A DNA stretch of 8,627 bases from an uncultured Lacibacter sp. (GCF_946479605.1 NZ_CAMLGT010000164.1:1-8627), one strand, 5' to 3'. Positions 1 through 6,147 are shown, counted from the stretch's first letter. Numbers and translations: made by a program. Notes: generated by a model not told the origin, from the letters alone.

Positions 1-44
1 TTGATCGGCTTTTGTGGTATTTGGACAAATATTTGAAACTATAA
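1..44 (+). CDS. C-terminal end of an unidentified protein, possibly an S9-type peptidase (partial)
   Basis: Reading from base 3, the plus strand encodes DRLLWYLDKYLKL followed by TAA at 42-44. The body of the gene lies before the window. An ending of the type W-[FY]-x-K-Y-L-K is common at the C-terminus of S9 prolyl-oligopeptidase-like and other alpha/beta hydrolases, where the last helix packs behind the catalytic His. The good plus-strand terminator at 110-141 is what one would expect after such a gene. With only 13 residues the family is a guess and the frame itself is only moderately secure; another frame ends at base 36. Confidence 0.45.
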   Translation, partial: DRLLWYLDKYLKL

Positions 45-109
45 TTTTTTATTCAAAAGATTTACATCATATTTGCCTCGGTTTTTCATAGGATATTGGA
101 TTTTAAACG

Positions 110-141
110 AAGCTGGATTTCTATCCGGCTTTTATTTTTTT
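110..141 (+). terminator. Rho-independent terminator after the gene entering from the left
   Basis: AGCTGGAT (111-118) pairs with ATCCGGCT (123-130) around a TTCT loop, with an extra A110-T131 pair and a T-rich tail through 141. The one non-Watson-Crick pair is G-U in plus-strand RNA but C-A in minus-strand RNA, so the signal is directional for plus-strand transcription. It lies 66 bases after the stop at 42-44. A smaller hairpin, CCGC-ATT-GCGG at 161-171, follows but has no T tract. Confidence 0.75.
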
Positions 142-196
142 AAAAGCATAGAAAATCCTGCCGCATTGCGGAAATAAAATTATGTGGGCTAGTGTA

Positions 197-346
197 TTAC
201 GGCATCAGGCCTTCAACAAAAAGCCGAAGGGTGCTGAGAAGTAACCAGACAAAGCCGTAAGTGATAAAAACAAGCGAAAGACCCAAGGCTGAAATTTTAA
301 CTGCGATCTTCCAGGCAGGTTGCGTAGAAATTGAACTCAACTTCAT
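197..346 (-). CDS. Small single-pass membrane protein (49 aa), family not recognised
   Basis: ATG at 346-344 runs to TAA at 199-197. The product begins MKLSSISTQPAWK and has one long hydrophobic segment, about residues 18-38 (SALGLSLVFITYGFVWLLLS), followed by a short tail ending in VEGLMP. Basic residues before the segment (K13, K17) and one Arg after it suggest one membrane span, orientation not certain. A well-formed Bacteroidota promoter ends about 23 bases upstream, giving an expected 5' leader of roughly 15-20 bases, which is the main reason to believe the gene. It lies downstream of the DUF4846 gene on the same strand but appears to have its own promoter. I do not recognise the family; it could also be a chance ORF. 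No function is proposed. Confidence 0.5.
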   Translation of the reverse strand: MKLSSISTQPAWKIAVKISALGLSLVFITYGFVWLLLSTLRLFVEGLMP

Positions 347-368
347 AGGGATTGGTTTTGGTACATAT

Positions 369-399
369 CAAAAGTAGTCATCATCCAATTCAAAAACAA
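369..399 (-). promoter_or_regulatory. Bacteroidota-type promoter for the small membrane ORF
   Basis: On the minus strand TTG (399-397) is followed by 20 bases and then TACTTTTG (376-369), a full match to the TAnnTTTG -7 element of the Bacteroidota primary sigma factor with a typical -33 spacing. The predicted transcription start is near 362-364, about 17 bases before the ATG at 346. It lies in the gap after the DUF4846 stop codon. Confidence 0.6.
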
Positions 400-443
400 T
401 CGGAGAAAACCTGTATTTTCTATCGGTAATTACTGAACCATTT

Positions 444-1187
444 TTAACGCCAGCTACGTAGTTGGGCTTCGTAAAATGTCCATTCAGGGGTAAAGATCAT
501 ATTAGTTAAAGATGTTCGATACCATGGACTTATCCTTTTTTCTTTCAAATTATTAAGCACATGAATATCCTGAGCTGGCATATAGCTTTGGGCCAATAAG
601 AAGATCAGTTGGCCGGTTATTTTGTGCCTTGCCACATCCATTACAATCACAGCATGGCCAGGCGATCCTCCTTTTATCAGCACATCGCCACTACTGAGGT
701 GCGACCATTCTTTTTGCTTTAAATCCTTTTCAAGTGAAAGTGTGCCACACATGCCAAATACCGTTTCCAGGTAGGACTGCCAACCCCGATGCCTGTACTG
801 ATCCCAGCAGTATTTTTTACCGGCATTATCAGCAAAGCAAACCGGCTTGTTCTGTTGTCTTAAATATTCCGCCCGCAGGCGCATAACAGCATCTGCACAT
901 TGCTGCAGGTCCTTATTACCTACAGGCGTGGTTAGCACAGCATATTGCGCAAGCTGGTTGCTTTTAGGTAAACCATTGTAGAGATAAACTGTCCTGTCGG
1001 TCTTTAATTTCTGGTGACGTAAAAAATATCCAAAGCTGTTTTGCTGAAGTTGAACCCGCTCATAACCATCAGGCAAGGGGATATCATTTACTTCTATTAA
1101 TACAGCAATTTGTTGAGCCAATACCTGTTGTTGAAAAGGGGCAATAACTACAGCAACAGAAATAAAGAAAAAACTTGCTGAACGCAT
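444..1187 (-). CDS. Secreted DUF4846 domain-containing protein (247 aa)
   Basis: I recognise this as a DUF4846 protein, a family common in Bacteroidota whose function is not established. The ATG at 1187-1185 gives a clear signal peptide (hydrophobic residues 5-17, likely cleavage after VLA at 24), so the mature protein is probably exported. Family landmarks follow in order: IPLPDGYERV (36-45), VYLYNG (67-72), NQLAQYAV (77-84), DLQQCADAVMRLRAEYL (93-109), GGSPGHAVIVMDVA (172-185) and LAQSYMPAQDIHVL (198-211), then SPWY near the end. The GD...GHAVIV stretch resembles the beta-hairpin around the His of NlpC/P60-like hydrolases, but I cannot identify a catalytic Cys with confidence. The frame stays open upstream to 1295, but that extension lacks a secretion logic and overlaps the divergent gene. 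It is divergent from the regulator, with 70 bases between starts. Confidence 0.85.
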   Translation of the reverse strand: MRSASFFFISVAVVIAPFQQQVLAQQIAVLIEVNDIPLPDGYERVQLQQNSFGYFLRHQKLKTDRTVYLYNGLPKSNQLAQYAVLTTPVGNKDLQQCADAVMRLRAEYLRQQNKPVCFADNAGKKYCWDQYRHRGWQSYLETVFGMCGTLSLEKDLKQKEWSHLSSGDVLIKGGSPGHAVIVMDVARHKITGQLIFLLAQSYMPAQDIHVLNNLKEKRISPWYRTSLTNMIFTPEWTFYEAQLRSWR

Positions 1188-1205
1188 ACTTGCATGGTTT
1201 TTGGT

Positions 1206-1213
1206 TAGCTTTG
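1206..1213 (+). promoter_or_regulatory. -7 element upstream of the response regulator
   Basis: TAGCTTTG matches TAnnTTTG exactly. The expected transcription start is near 1219, giving a leader of about 39 bases before the ATG at 1258. No good TTG lies at the usual -33 distance (the nearest TTGs give spacers of 13 or 28), so this is a half-supported promoter. Confidence 0.4.
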
Positions 1214-1257
1214 AAGCAATTCGTAAAAATTTCCATACAAAGAATCTGTTAAACCAC

Positions 1258-2421
1258 ATGAGCCACATTTTAATTATTGATGATGAGAAAGCCATCAGAA
1301 AAACATTGGGTGAGATCCTTTCCTACGAAGGGTATAAGATTGATGATGCAGAGAATGGTGACGAAGGGTTGAAAAAGATAAAAGAGAAAACCTACGATGT
1401 TGTGTTATGCGACATCAAAATGCCAAAGGTTGACGGGCTTGAGTTTTTAGAGAAAGCACGTGAAATAAATCCGGATGTTCCCATTATCATGATCTCAGGT
1501 CATGGTACCATTGAAACAGCTGTTGAGGCGGTAAAGAAGGGTGCATTTGATTATGTGGCAAAGCCACCAGATCTTAACAGGTTGTTGATTACTATCCGCA
1601 ATGCAATGGATCGGCAGACACTGGTTACCGAAACCAAAGTGTTGAAACGTAAAGTGAGTAAAGTACAGGAGATGATTGGTGAGAGTACAGCGTTAAAAAA
1701 GATCAAAGACACGATTGATAAAGTGGCGCCAACCGATGCCCGTGTGTTGATAACAGGGGAGAACGGCTCGGGTAAGGAACTTGTGGCCCGCTGGATGCAT
1801 GAAAAAAGCAATCGGGCAGCAGGCCCCATCATTGAAGTGAATTGTGCAGCTATCCCTGGTGAGTTGATAGAAAGTGAGTTGTTTGGTCATGAGAAAGGAT
1901 CATTTACTTCGGCCATTAAGCAGCGTATAGGAAAATTTGAACAAGCAAATGGCGGTACGCTTTTTTTGGATGAAATTGGTGATATGAGTCTTACTGCGCA
2001 GGCAAAAGTGTTGCGTGCTTTACAGGAAAGCAAGATCACACGTGTGGGTGGCGAAAAAGACATTACGGTTGATGTACGTGTTATTGCAGCCACAAACAAA
2101 GACCTGCTGAAAGAAGTAGAAGCAAAAAATTTCCGTCTCGATCTGTATCATCGTTTAAGTGTCATCATTATACATGTGCCATCGCTCAACGAACGTAGAG
2201 AAGATATTCCTCTTTTGGCCGATCATTTTCTGCAACAGGTTGCTGACGATTACGGACAAGCGAAAAAAGGAATTGATAAAAAAGCGGTAGAAGCATTACA
2301 GAAACATAACTGGAGTGGAAATATCCGTGAGTTCCGCAATGTAATGGAGCGACTTGTTATTCTTTCAGCCAAAGTGATCACAGAAGAAGACGTGTATAAT
2401 TTTGTGATACCCCGTTCATGA
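1258..2421 (+). CDS. Two-component response regulator with sigma-54-activator AAA+ domain, no DNA-binding domain (387 aa)
   Basis: An NtrC-family regulator that would use ATP hydrolysis to remodel sigma-54 RNA polymerase after phosphorylation by an unseen histidine kinase. The receiver domain (about 1-120) has the acidic pair D8/D9, phospho-acceptor D52 (in LCDIKMP), S80 and K102. The AAA+ domain (about 139-370) has Walker A GENGSGKE (167-174), Walker B GTLFLDE (233-239) and the FRLDLYHRL arginine-finger region. The sigma-54 contact loop, normally GAFTGA, reads GSFTSA (214-219). The protein stops about 20 residues after the NWSGNIREFRNVMERL region, so the usual C-terminal Fis-type helix-turn-helix is absent. 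ATG 1258 is chosen because the receiver fold starts at once (SHILIIDDE); the frame is open further back, with a TTG at 1201. Its stop overlaps the hydrolase start by 4 bases. Confidence 0.93.
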   Translation: MSHILIIDDEKAIRKTLGEILSYEGYKIDDAENGDEGLKKIKEKTYDVVLCDIKMPKVDGLEFLEKAREINPDVPIIMISGHGTIETAVEAVKKGAFDYVAKPPDLNRLLITIRNAMDRQTLVTETKVLKRKVSKVQEMIGESTALKKIKDTIDKVAPTDARVLITGENGSGKELVARWMHEKSNRAAGPIIEVNCAAIPGELIESELFGHEKGSFTSAIKQRIGKFEQANGGTLFLDEIGDMSLTAQAKVLRALQESKITRVGGEKDITVDVRVIAATNKDLLKEVEAKNFRLDLYHRLSVIIIHVPSLNERREDIPLLADHFLQQVADDYGQAKKGIDKKAVEALQKHNWSGNIREFRNVMERLVILSAKVITEEDVYNFVIPRS

Positions 2422-3077
2422 GTCAACGCATTTATTGTATCAGTGGTCTGGGAGCAGATGAGCGGATTTTTTCCAACCTGAAGCTGCCGGGCTATGAGCT
2501 ATGTTTCGTGAAATGGATAGAACCTCTTCCGAAAGAGAGTTTTCAGTCTTATGCACAAAGAATGCTGGTGCAGATCAAAGACAGCCATCCAGTTTTACTG
2601 GGTGTTTCATTTGGTGGTATGCTGGCTGTAGAGATCAGCCAGATAATACCTGTGCACAAACTCATCCTTATTTCATCTGTTACCACACGTTCATCTCTTC
2701 CCTGGTGGATGTATCTGGCAGGAGCATTGCGTTTACACCAGCTTTTGAAGCCACGACCTCATCCATTGTTCTATCCCATTGAGAATTATTTCCTTGGTGC
2801 TCAAACAAAACCAGAGGTTGAGTTGGCCATCCAATTCCGGGAACATGTAAGTAAGAGTTACTTGCAATGGGCCATTAACGAAATTGTAACATGGGCCAAT
2901 GTAACAATGCCTGCCAATTACATACAAATACACGGAACTGCGGATAAATTATTCCCGGTTAAAAAGTCGGGAGCAGCGCACATTATTCGTGGTGGAGGAC
3001 ATTTTATGGTGTATAACAGGGCAGAAGAAGTGAGCAACATTATTTTTCAGGAACTGGAAAACGTTAACCCCGGCTGA
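2418..3077 (+). CDS. Alpha/beta hydrolase fold protein (219 aa)
   Basis: A small single-domain alpha/beta hydrolase. The nucleophile elbow is GVSFGG with Ser64. The Asp is probably D176 in HGTADKLFP, and the His is H195 in GGGHFMVYNRAEEV, in the canonical order and spacing. The N-terminal CISGLGADERIF carries the oxyanion-hole loop after the first strand. No signal peptide is visible, so it is probably cytoplasmic. The substrate cannot be read from the sequence; esterase or thioesterase-like activity is a general expectation only. The start ATG overlaps the TGA of the response regulator (ATGA, 2418-2421), which indicates co-transcription and translational coupling. Whether the two share a pathway is unknown. 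Confidence 0.85.
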   Translation: MSQRIYCISGLGADERIFSNLKLPGYELCFVKWIEPLPKESFQSYAQRMLVQIKDSHPVLLGVSFGGMLAVEISQIIPVHKLILISSVTTRSSLPWWMYLAGALRLHQLLKPRPHPLFYPIENYFLGAQTKPEVELAIQFREHVSKSYLQWAINEIVTWANVTMPANYIQIHGTADKLFPVKKSGAAHIIRGGGHFMVYNRAEEVSNIIFQELENVNPG

Positions 3078-3089
3078 ATATTTAACAGC

Positions 3090-3114
3090 GGTTTCGGGCT
3101 GCAAAACCGAAACC
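3090..3114 (+). promoter_or_regulatory. Perfect stem-loop abutting the lepB -7 box
   Basis: GGTTTCGG (3090-3097) and CCGAAACC (3107-3114) form a perfect 8-bp inverted repeat with a 9-base loop. It lies 13 bases after the hydrolase stop and directly before the -7 element. It could be a weak terminator of the regulator-hydrolase transcript (its tail, CTTACTTTTG, is only moderately T-rich), or an operator in the -33/-7 spacer. The sequence does not decide between these. Confidence 0.45.
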
Positions 3115-3116
3115 CT

Positions 3117-3124
3117 TACTTTTG
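3117..3124 (+). promoter_or_regulatory. -7 element of the lepB promoter
   Basis: TACTTTTG is an exact TAnnTTTG match. The expected start near 3130 gives a leader of about 15 bases before the lepB ATG at 3145. The -33 region falls inside the inverted repeat (GTTTCG, not TTTG), so this box may depend on another factor or be weak. Confidence 0.5.
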
Positions 3125-3144
3125 TGAGCAATAAAAATTAAAGC

Positions 3145-4692
3145 ATGCCCTTTAGCGAATTTTTAGCAATCTACCTGATTGGACTACTTCTTGTTTTATT
3201 ACCCTCTGTTGGGTTGTACGGAATGTTTAAAAAAGCAGGCGTATCGCCCTGGAAAGCATTTGTGCCGTTTTACAATACTTATGTTATGACCCAACTGGCT
3301 GGTATGAAAAGCTATTGGTTTTACCTGCAGTTTCTTCCTATTGTTGGCTGGTTCATTACTCTTGCCATTTTTATTGATTTTGTGAAAGTGTATGGCAAGT
3401 TCGCATTTTGGGAACATGTACTTACAGTATTGGTTCCGTTTGTCTATTTCATTTATATCGGGTTCAATAAGCAAGACAGATATGTAGGAACAGAGGTACT
3501 GAACCTTTATAAAAAATCAACCATTCGTGAATGGGTTGATGCAGCCATATTTGCTATTGTTGCAGCCGGGCTTATCCGTATGTTCATTTTTGAAGCGTAT
3601 GTTATTCCCACTCCATCAATGGAGCGGTCTTTATTGGTGAACGATTTTCTTTTTGTAAGTAAAACAGCTTATGGTACACGTGTACCCAATACACCACTTG
3701 CGTTTCCATTGGTGCATCATACATTCCCTGTTTTAAAAACAAAATCCTATCTCGAATGGGTAAAGCTTGATTACCGCCGTTGGTTTGCACGCCCGGTTAA
3801 ACGTAATGATGTAGTTGTGTTTAATTTACCTGTTGGGGATACAGTGATCAATGATGAAGTGAATTATGGTTCGAAGAGAACATACTATGATGCTATTCGT
3901 GATGCCGGTGGTGACAGAAACAAAGTATGGGATGCTTTTGGTGAAATTATCATTACCCGTCCTGTTGACAAGCGTGAAAATTTCATCAAACGTGCAGTAG
4001 CTGTTGCTGGCGATACACTTGAAATACGCAATGCTGTTGTGTACATTAATGGAAAGATCAATGATATTCCTGCTGGCGTACAAACCAATTACCTGCTTAG
4101 AACAAAAGGGCAGATGCTGGATTATGAAATGCTGGAAAAAGAATATGGAATCCGTGAGAGCTTGGGAGAGGTGATGCCGGCACCGGGATTTGGATCAAAC
4201 ACCTACGAAATATTCCTTACAAAAGAGCAGGTAGGCGTTTTCAGTAAATTACCTTTCGTTGATTCAATTGCTCCTATTGTTTCTACATATAATGATCGTG
4301 GCCCTACAATGGGAGGTGAAGTATTCCCGAATGATCAGGTGAACTGCAAATGGACACTCGATAATTTTGGTCCGCTTTACATACCTAAAAAAGGAGCAAC
4401 CATTCAACTTACACCGGAAATATACAGCCGTTACGAACGTATTATACGTACATACGAGCACAACGATTTTGAAATGCGTGATGGTAAGTTTATCCTGAAC
4501 GGACAACCGGCAACGAGCTATACATTTAAAATGGATTATTACTGGCTGATGGGCGATAACCGCCACAATTCCCTTGATAGCCGTTACTGGGGCTTTGTTC
4601 CTGAAGATCATGTAGTGGGTAAAGCCTCGCTTATTTTCTTCAGTTGGGATGGTGGCCCCCGCTGGAAACGGATTTTCCGTTCAATCAAATAA
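3145..4692 (+). CDS. lepB: Signal peptidase I with N-terminal multi-pass extension (515 aa)
   Basis: Type I signal peptidase, which cleaves signal peptides from exported proteins at the outer face of the inner membrane. Catalytic Ser158 lies in IPTPSMERSL (154-163), the general base is Lys282 in FIKRAVAVAGD (280-290), and the conserved box E is GDNRHNSLDSRYWG (470-483). Residues 1-115 add about three membrane segments (roughly 5-27, 58-80, 90-108) with a WKAFVPFYN motif, resembling the DUF5684-type domain that precedes LepB in many Bacteroidota. The anchoring segment of the peptidase proper is about 130-149. At 515 aa it is much longer than classical LepB. Besides the N-terminal part, long inserts lie between the Ser and Lys boxes and between the Lys box and box E (about 300-440). 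The terminator after it suggests a monocistronic gene or operon end. Confidence 0.95.
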   Translation: MPFSEFLAIYLIGLLLVLLPSVGLYGMFKKAGVSPWKAFVPFYNTYVMTQLAGMKSYWFYLQFLPIVGWFITLAIFIDFVKVYGKFAFWEHVLTVLVPFVYFIYIGFNKQDRYVGTEVLNLYKKSTIREWVDAAIFAIVAAGLIRMFIFEAYVIPTPSMERSLLVNDFLFVSKTAYGTRVPNTPLAFPLVHHTFPVLKTKSYLEWVKLDYRRWFARPVKRNDVVVFNLPVGDTVINDEVNYGSKRTYYDAIRDAGGDRNKVWDAFGEIIITRPVDKRENFIKRAVAVAGDTLEIRNAVVYINGKINDIPAGVQTNYLLRTKGQMLDYEMLEKEYGIRESLGEVMPAPGFGSNTYEIFLTKEQVGVFSKLPFVDSIAPIVSTYNDRGPTMGGEVFPNDQVNCKWTLDNFGPLYIPKKGATIQLTPEIYSRYERIIRTYEHNDFEMRDGKFILNGQPATSYTFKMDYYWLMGDNRHNSLDSRYWGFVPEDHVVGKASLIFFSWDGGPRWKRIFRSIK

Positions 4693-4768
4693 TACCGTAT
4701 ATTTGATACCGAGCTTTTATGATGGATCCTCCGGCATGTTCGGGGGATTTTTTTGTTTAATACGGTAT
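4692..4768. repeat. 9-bp inverted repeat flanking the lepB terminator
   Basis: ATACCGTAT (4692-4700) begins at the last base of the lepB stop codon and is matched by ATACGGTAT (4760-4768), so the terminator hairpin sits inside a longer potential stem. The right arm also starts a 9-base direct repeat, CGGTATAAA, at 4763-4771 and 4812-4820, the second copy just before the cdd start. The left arm overlaps TATATTTG (4698-4705), a match to the -7 consensus. Confidence 0.55.
4726..4754 (+). terminator. Rho-independent terminator of lepB
   Basis: ATCCTCCG (4726-4733) pairs with CGGGGGAT (4741-4748) with one G-U pair and a 7-base loop, followed by a run of seven T (4748-4754). It starts 34 bases after the lepB stop. 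There is no A tract on the left, so it works for plus-strand transcripts only. Confidence 0.85.
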
Positions 4769-4829
4769 AAACGATTGATGCAATAATGCCATATACTACC
4801 GACAAAAGCTCCGGTATAAATTAGTGAAT

Positions 4830-5315
4830 ATGAATAAACACGAGTATCATTTCGACTACGAGGTATATGAATCCATTGATGACCTCACAGAAGAAGATAA
4901 ATGGTTGCTTGATGAGGCAAGAGAAGTTACCCAACATGCCTACGCTCCTTATTCCCGTTTCCAGGTGGGGGCTGTTGCCAAACTGAATAATGGTGAGATC
5001 ATTGCCGGAAGTAACCAGGAAAATGCTTCTTTCCCTGCCGGTCTTTGTGCTGAACGGGTAGTGCTGGCTTCTGTTTCATCCTTATACCCCAAAATGCCCA
5101 TTGAAACCATTGCCATCAGCTACTTCAACAATAATGGCGAGAGTAATCATCCTATTTCACCTTGTGGTATTTGCCGGCAGGCATTGCAGGAGTTCAGGGA
5201 AAAAACAAAACAACCGATCCGTTTAATATTAGGTGGCATGCATGGTAAAGTCTACATCATTCCCGATGCTGCCATGTTACTGCCTTTGTCTTTTACAAGC
5301 GGCGATCTGCAGTGA
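4830..5315 (+). CDS. cdd: Cytidine deaminase (161 aa)
   Basis: Deaminates cytidine and deoxycytidine to the uridine forms in pyrimidine salvage; cytoplasmic. The family's HAYAPYSRFQVGA region is at 36-48, and the ribose-binding Asn and Glu of the SNQEN stretch are N62 and E64. The zinc site is C73 with catalytic E75 (CAER, 73-76) plus C112 and C115 in PCGICRQ (111-117). The length is a little above the 130-136 aa of the short homotetrameric Cdd because of an N-terminal extension of about 30 residues. ATG 4830 is preferred; a GTG at 4824 is in frame two codons earlier. No clear promoter is visible between the lepB terminator and this start. The stop TGA (5313-5315) abuts the stop of the convergent ogt gene with no base between them. 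Confidence 0.95.
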   Translation: MNKHEYHFDYEVYESIDDLTEEDKWLLDEAREVTQHAYAPYSRFQVGAVAKLNNGEIIAGSNQENASFPAGLCAERVVLASVSSLYPKMPIETIAISYFNNNGESNHPISPCGICRQALQEFREKTKQPIRLILGGMHGKVYIIPDAAMLLPLSFTSGDLQ

Positions 5316-5816
5316 TCAAAATAATGAGGATTGTTTACCGGCCATCTTCGCTTCATGTTCCAGCAACCATTGCTTGCGATGTAAACCACCGGCGTAACCT
5401 GTTAGTTTACCATCGGCACCAACAACACGATGACAGGGAATAATTATTCCGATTGGGTTTTTACCATTTGCTGAAGCTGCAGCCCGGATGCTTTTTACAT
5501 TTCCTATCCGCTTTGCCATGTGCAGATAAGTGATGGTTTCTGCATAAGGTATCTGCAGCAAATGATCCCATACGTTTTGTTGAAATGCTGTGCCCAAAGG
5601 ATGCAGCGGTAGTTCAAATACTTTTCTGCTGCCGGAAAAATATTCATCGAGTTGCCTGATTGTTTTATGCAGAACCGGCGATGTGCTACTGCCTGTTTCT
5701 TTTACAACAACATCATCTTGGAATGAAACAACTGTCAATTGCTCTTCTTCCGCCTTTAACAGAATGGTTCCTATTGGTGAATGATAATAAGCAGTATGTA
5801 TTGATTCATCAGCCAA
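5316..5816 (-). CDS. ogt: Methylated-DNA--protein-cysteine S-methyltransferase (166 aa)
   Basis: Suicide repair protein that transfers the alkyl group from O6-alkylguanine (and O4-alkylthymine) in DNA to its own Cys. The active-site motif is IPCHRVVG (126-133) with C128. Other landmarks are FQQNVW (78-83), the helix-turn-helix around AKRIGNVKSIRAAASAN with the base-flipping Arg (about R111), and the C-terminal YAGGLHRKQWLLEHE (141-155). There is no Ada N-terminal or AraC domain, so it is a stand-alone Ogt/MGMT type of usual length. The start is TTG (5816-5814): no ATG exists in frame before codon 100, residues from about 10 (YYHSPIG) match the family N-terminus, and GGAGG lies 5 bases upstream. 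The start overlaps the csaA stop by 8 bases. It is the last gene of a three-gene minus-strand operon. Confidence 0.95.
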   Translation of the reverse strand: MADESIHTAYYHSPIGTILLKAEEEQLTVVSFQDDVVVKETGSSTSPVLHKTIRQLDEYFSGSRKVFELPLHPLGTAFQQNVWDHLLQIPYAETITYLHMAKRIGNVKSIRAAASANGKNPIGIIIPCHRVVGADGKLTGYAGGLHRKQWLLEHEAKMAGKQSSLF

Positions 5817-6147
5817 CTTTACCTCCGTTTTGAACTTGTTTATCCGGTGTCAATAAAACAACCTGCTTGTTTTGATCATACACTCCCAGCACAAGACATT
5901 CGCTGAAGAAGTTGGCTATTTGTTTTACCGGAAAGTTTATAACAGCTACAATCTGTTTGCCAATCAGTTCCTCCTTACTGTAATGATGGGTTATTTGTGC
6001 AGATGAGCGTTTAATACCTTGTTCGCCAAAATCAATCACCAACTGGTATGCCGGTTTTTTTGCATTGGGGAAGTCTGTTACTTCAAGAATGGTGCCCGCA
6101 CAGACATTGATCTTTTCAAAATCACTCCAGTTGATCAGCTCAGTCAT
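5809..6147 (-). CDS. csaA: CsaA-like tRNA-binding domain protein (112 aa)
   Basis: A stand-alone tRNA-binding (OB-fold, MetRS C-terminal/EMAP-like) domain protein. The sequence closely follows the CsaA pattern: WSDFEKINVCAGTI at the N-terminus, KKPAYQLVIDFGEQGIK in the first third, SSAQITHHYSKEELIGKQIVAVINFP in the middle, and VVLLTPDKQVQNGGKVG at the end. CsaA is reported as a secretion-related chaperone in Bacillus and binds tRNA-like structures; its role in Bacteroidota is unclear. The length is the family norm (about 110 aa). ATG 6147 overlaps the TGA of the upstream SirB1-like gene by 8 bases, and its own TGA overlaps the ogt start by 8 bases, so translation of all three genes is probably coupled. 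Confidence 0.93.
   Translation of the reverse strand: MTELINWSDFEKINVCAGTILEVTDFPNAKKPAYQLVIDFGEQGIKRSSAQITHHYSKEELIGKQIVAVINFPVKQIANFFSECLVLGVYDQNKQVVLLTPDKQVQNGGKVG
5822..5826 (-). promoter_or_regulatory. Shine-Dalgarno GGAGG deciding the ogt TTG start
   Basis: Minus-strand GGAGG lies inside the last codons of csaA, 5 bases before the TTG at 5816. The other starts in this window lack such a sequence, which fits the weak use of Shine-Dalgarno in Bacteroidota. Here it could compensate for the poor TTG codon and help re-initiation by ribosomes finishing csaA. Confidence 0.6.

Noticed and set aside
161..171. CCGC-ATT-GCGG hairpin as a terminator for the small minus-strand ORF
   Set aside because: Only 4 bp of stem and no T run directly after it on the minus strand; too weak to annotate.
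1201..1257. TTG start giving 19 extra residues on the response regulator
   Set aside because: Receiver domains normally begin with the first strand as in SHILIIDDE after ATG 1258. The extension overlaps the likely promoter (1206-1213).
1188..1295. N-terminal extension of the DUF4846 gene up to 1295
   Set aside because: It would overlap the divergent regulator's start and put about 36 residues before a clean signal peptide starting at ATG 1187.
4264..4611. 115-codon minus-strand frame inside lepB
   Set aside because: It lies opposite the conserved peptidase coding sequence, including the approach to box E, and shows no domain. It is a shadow of lepB.
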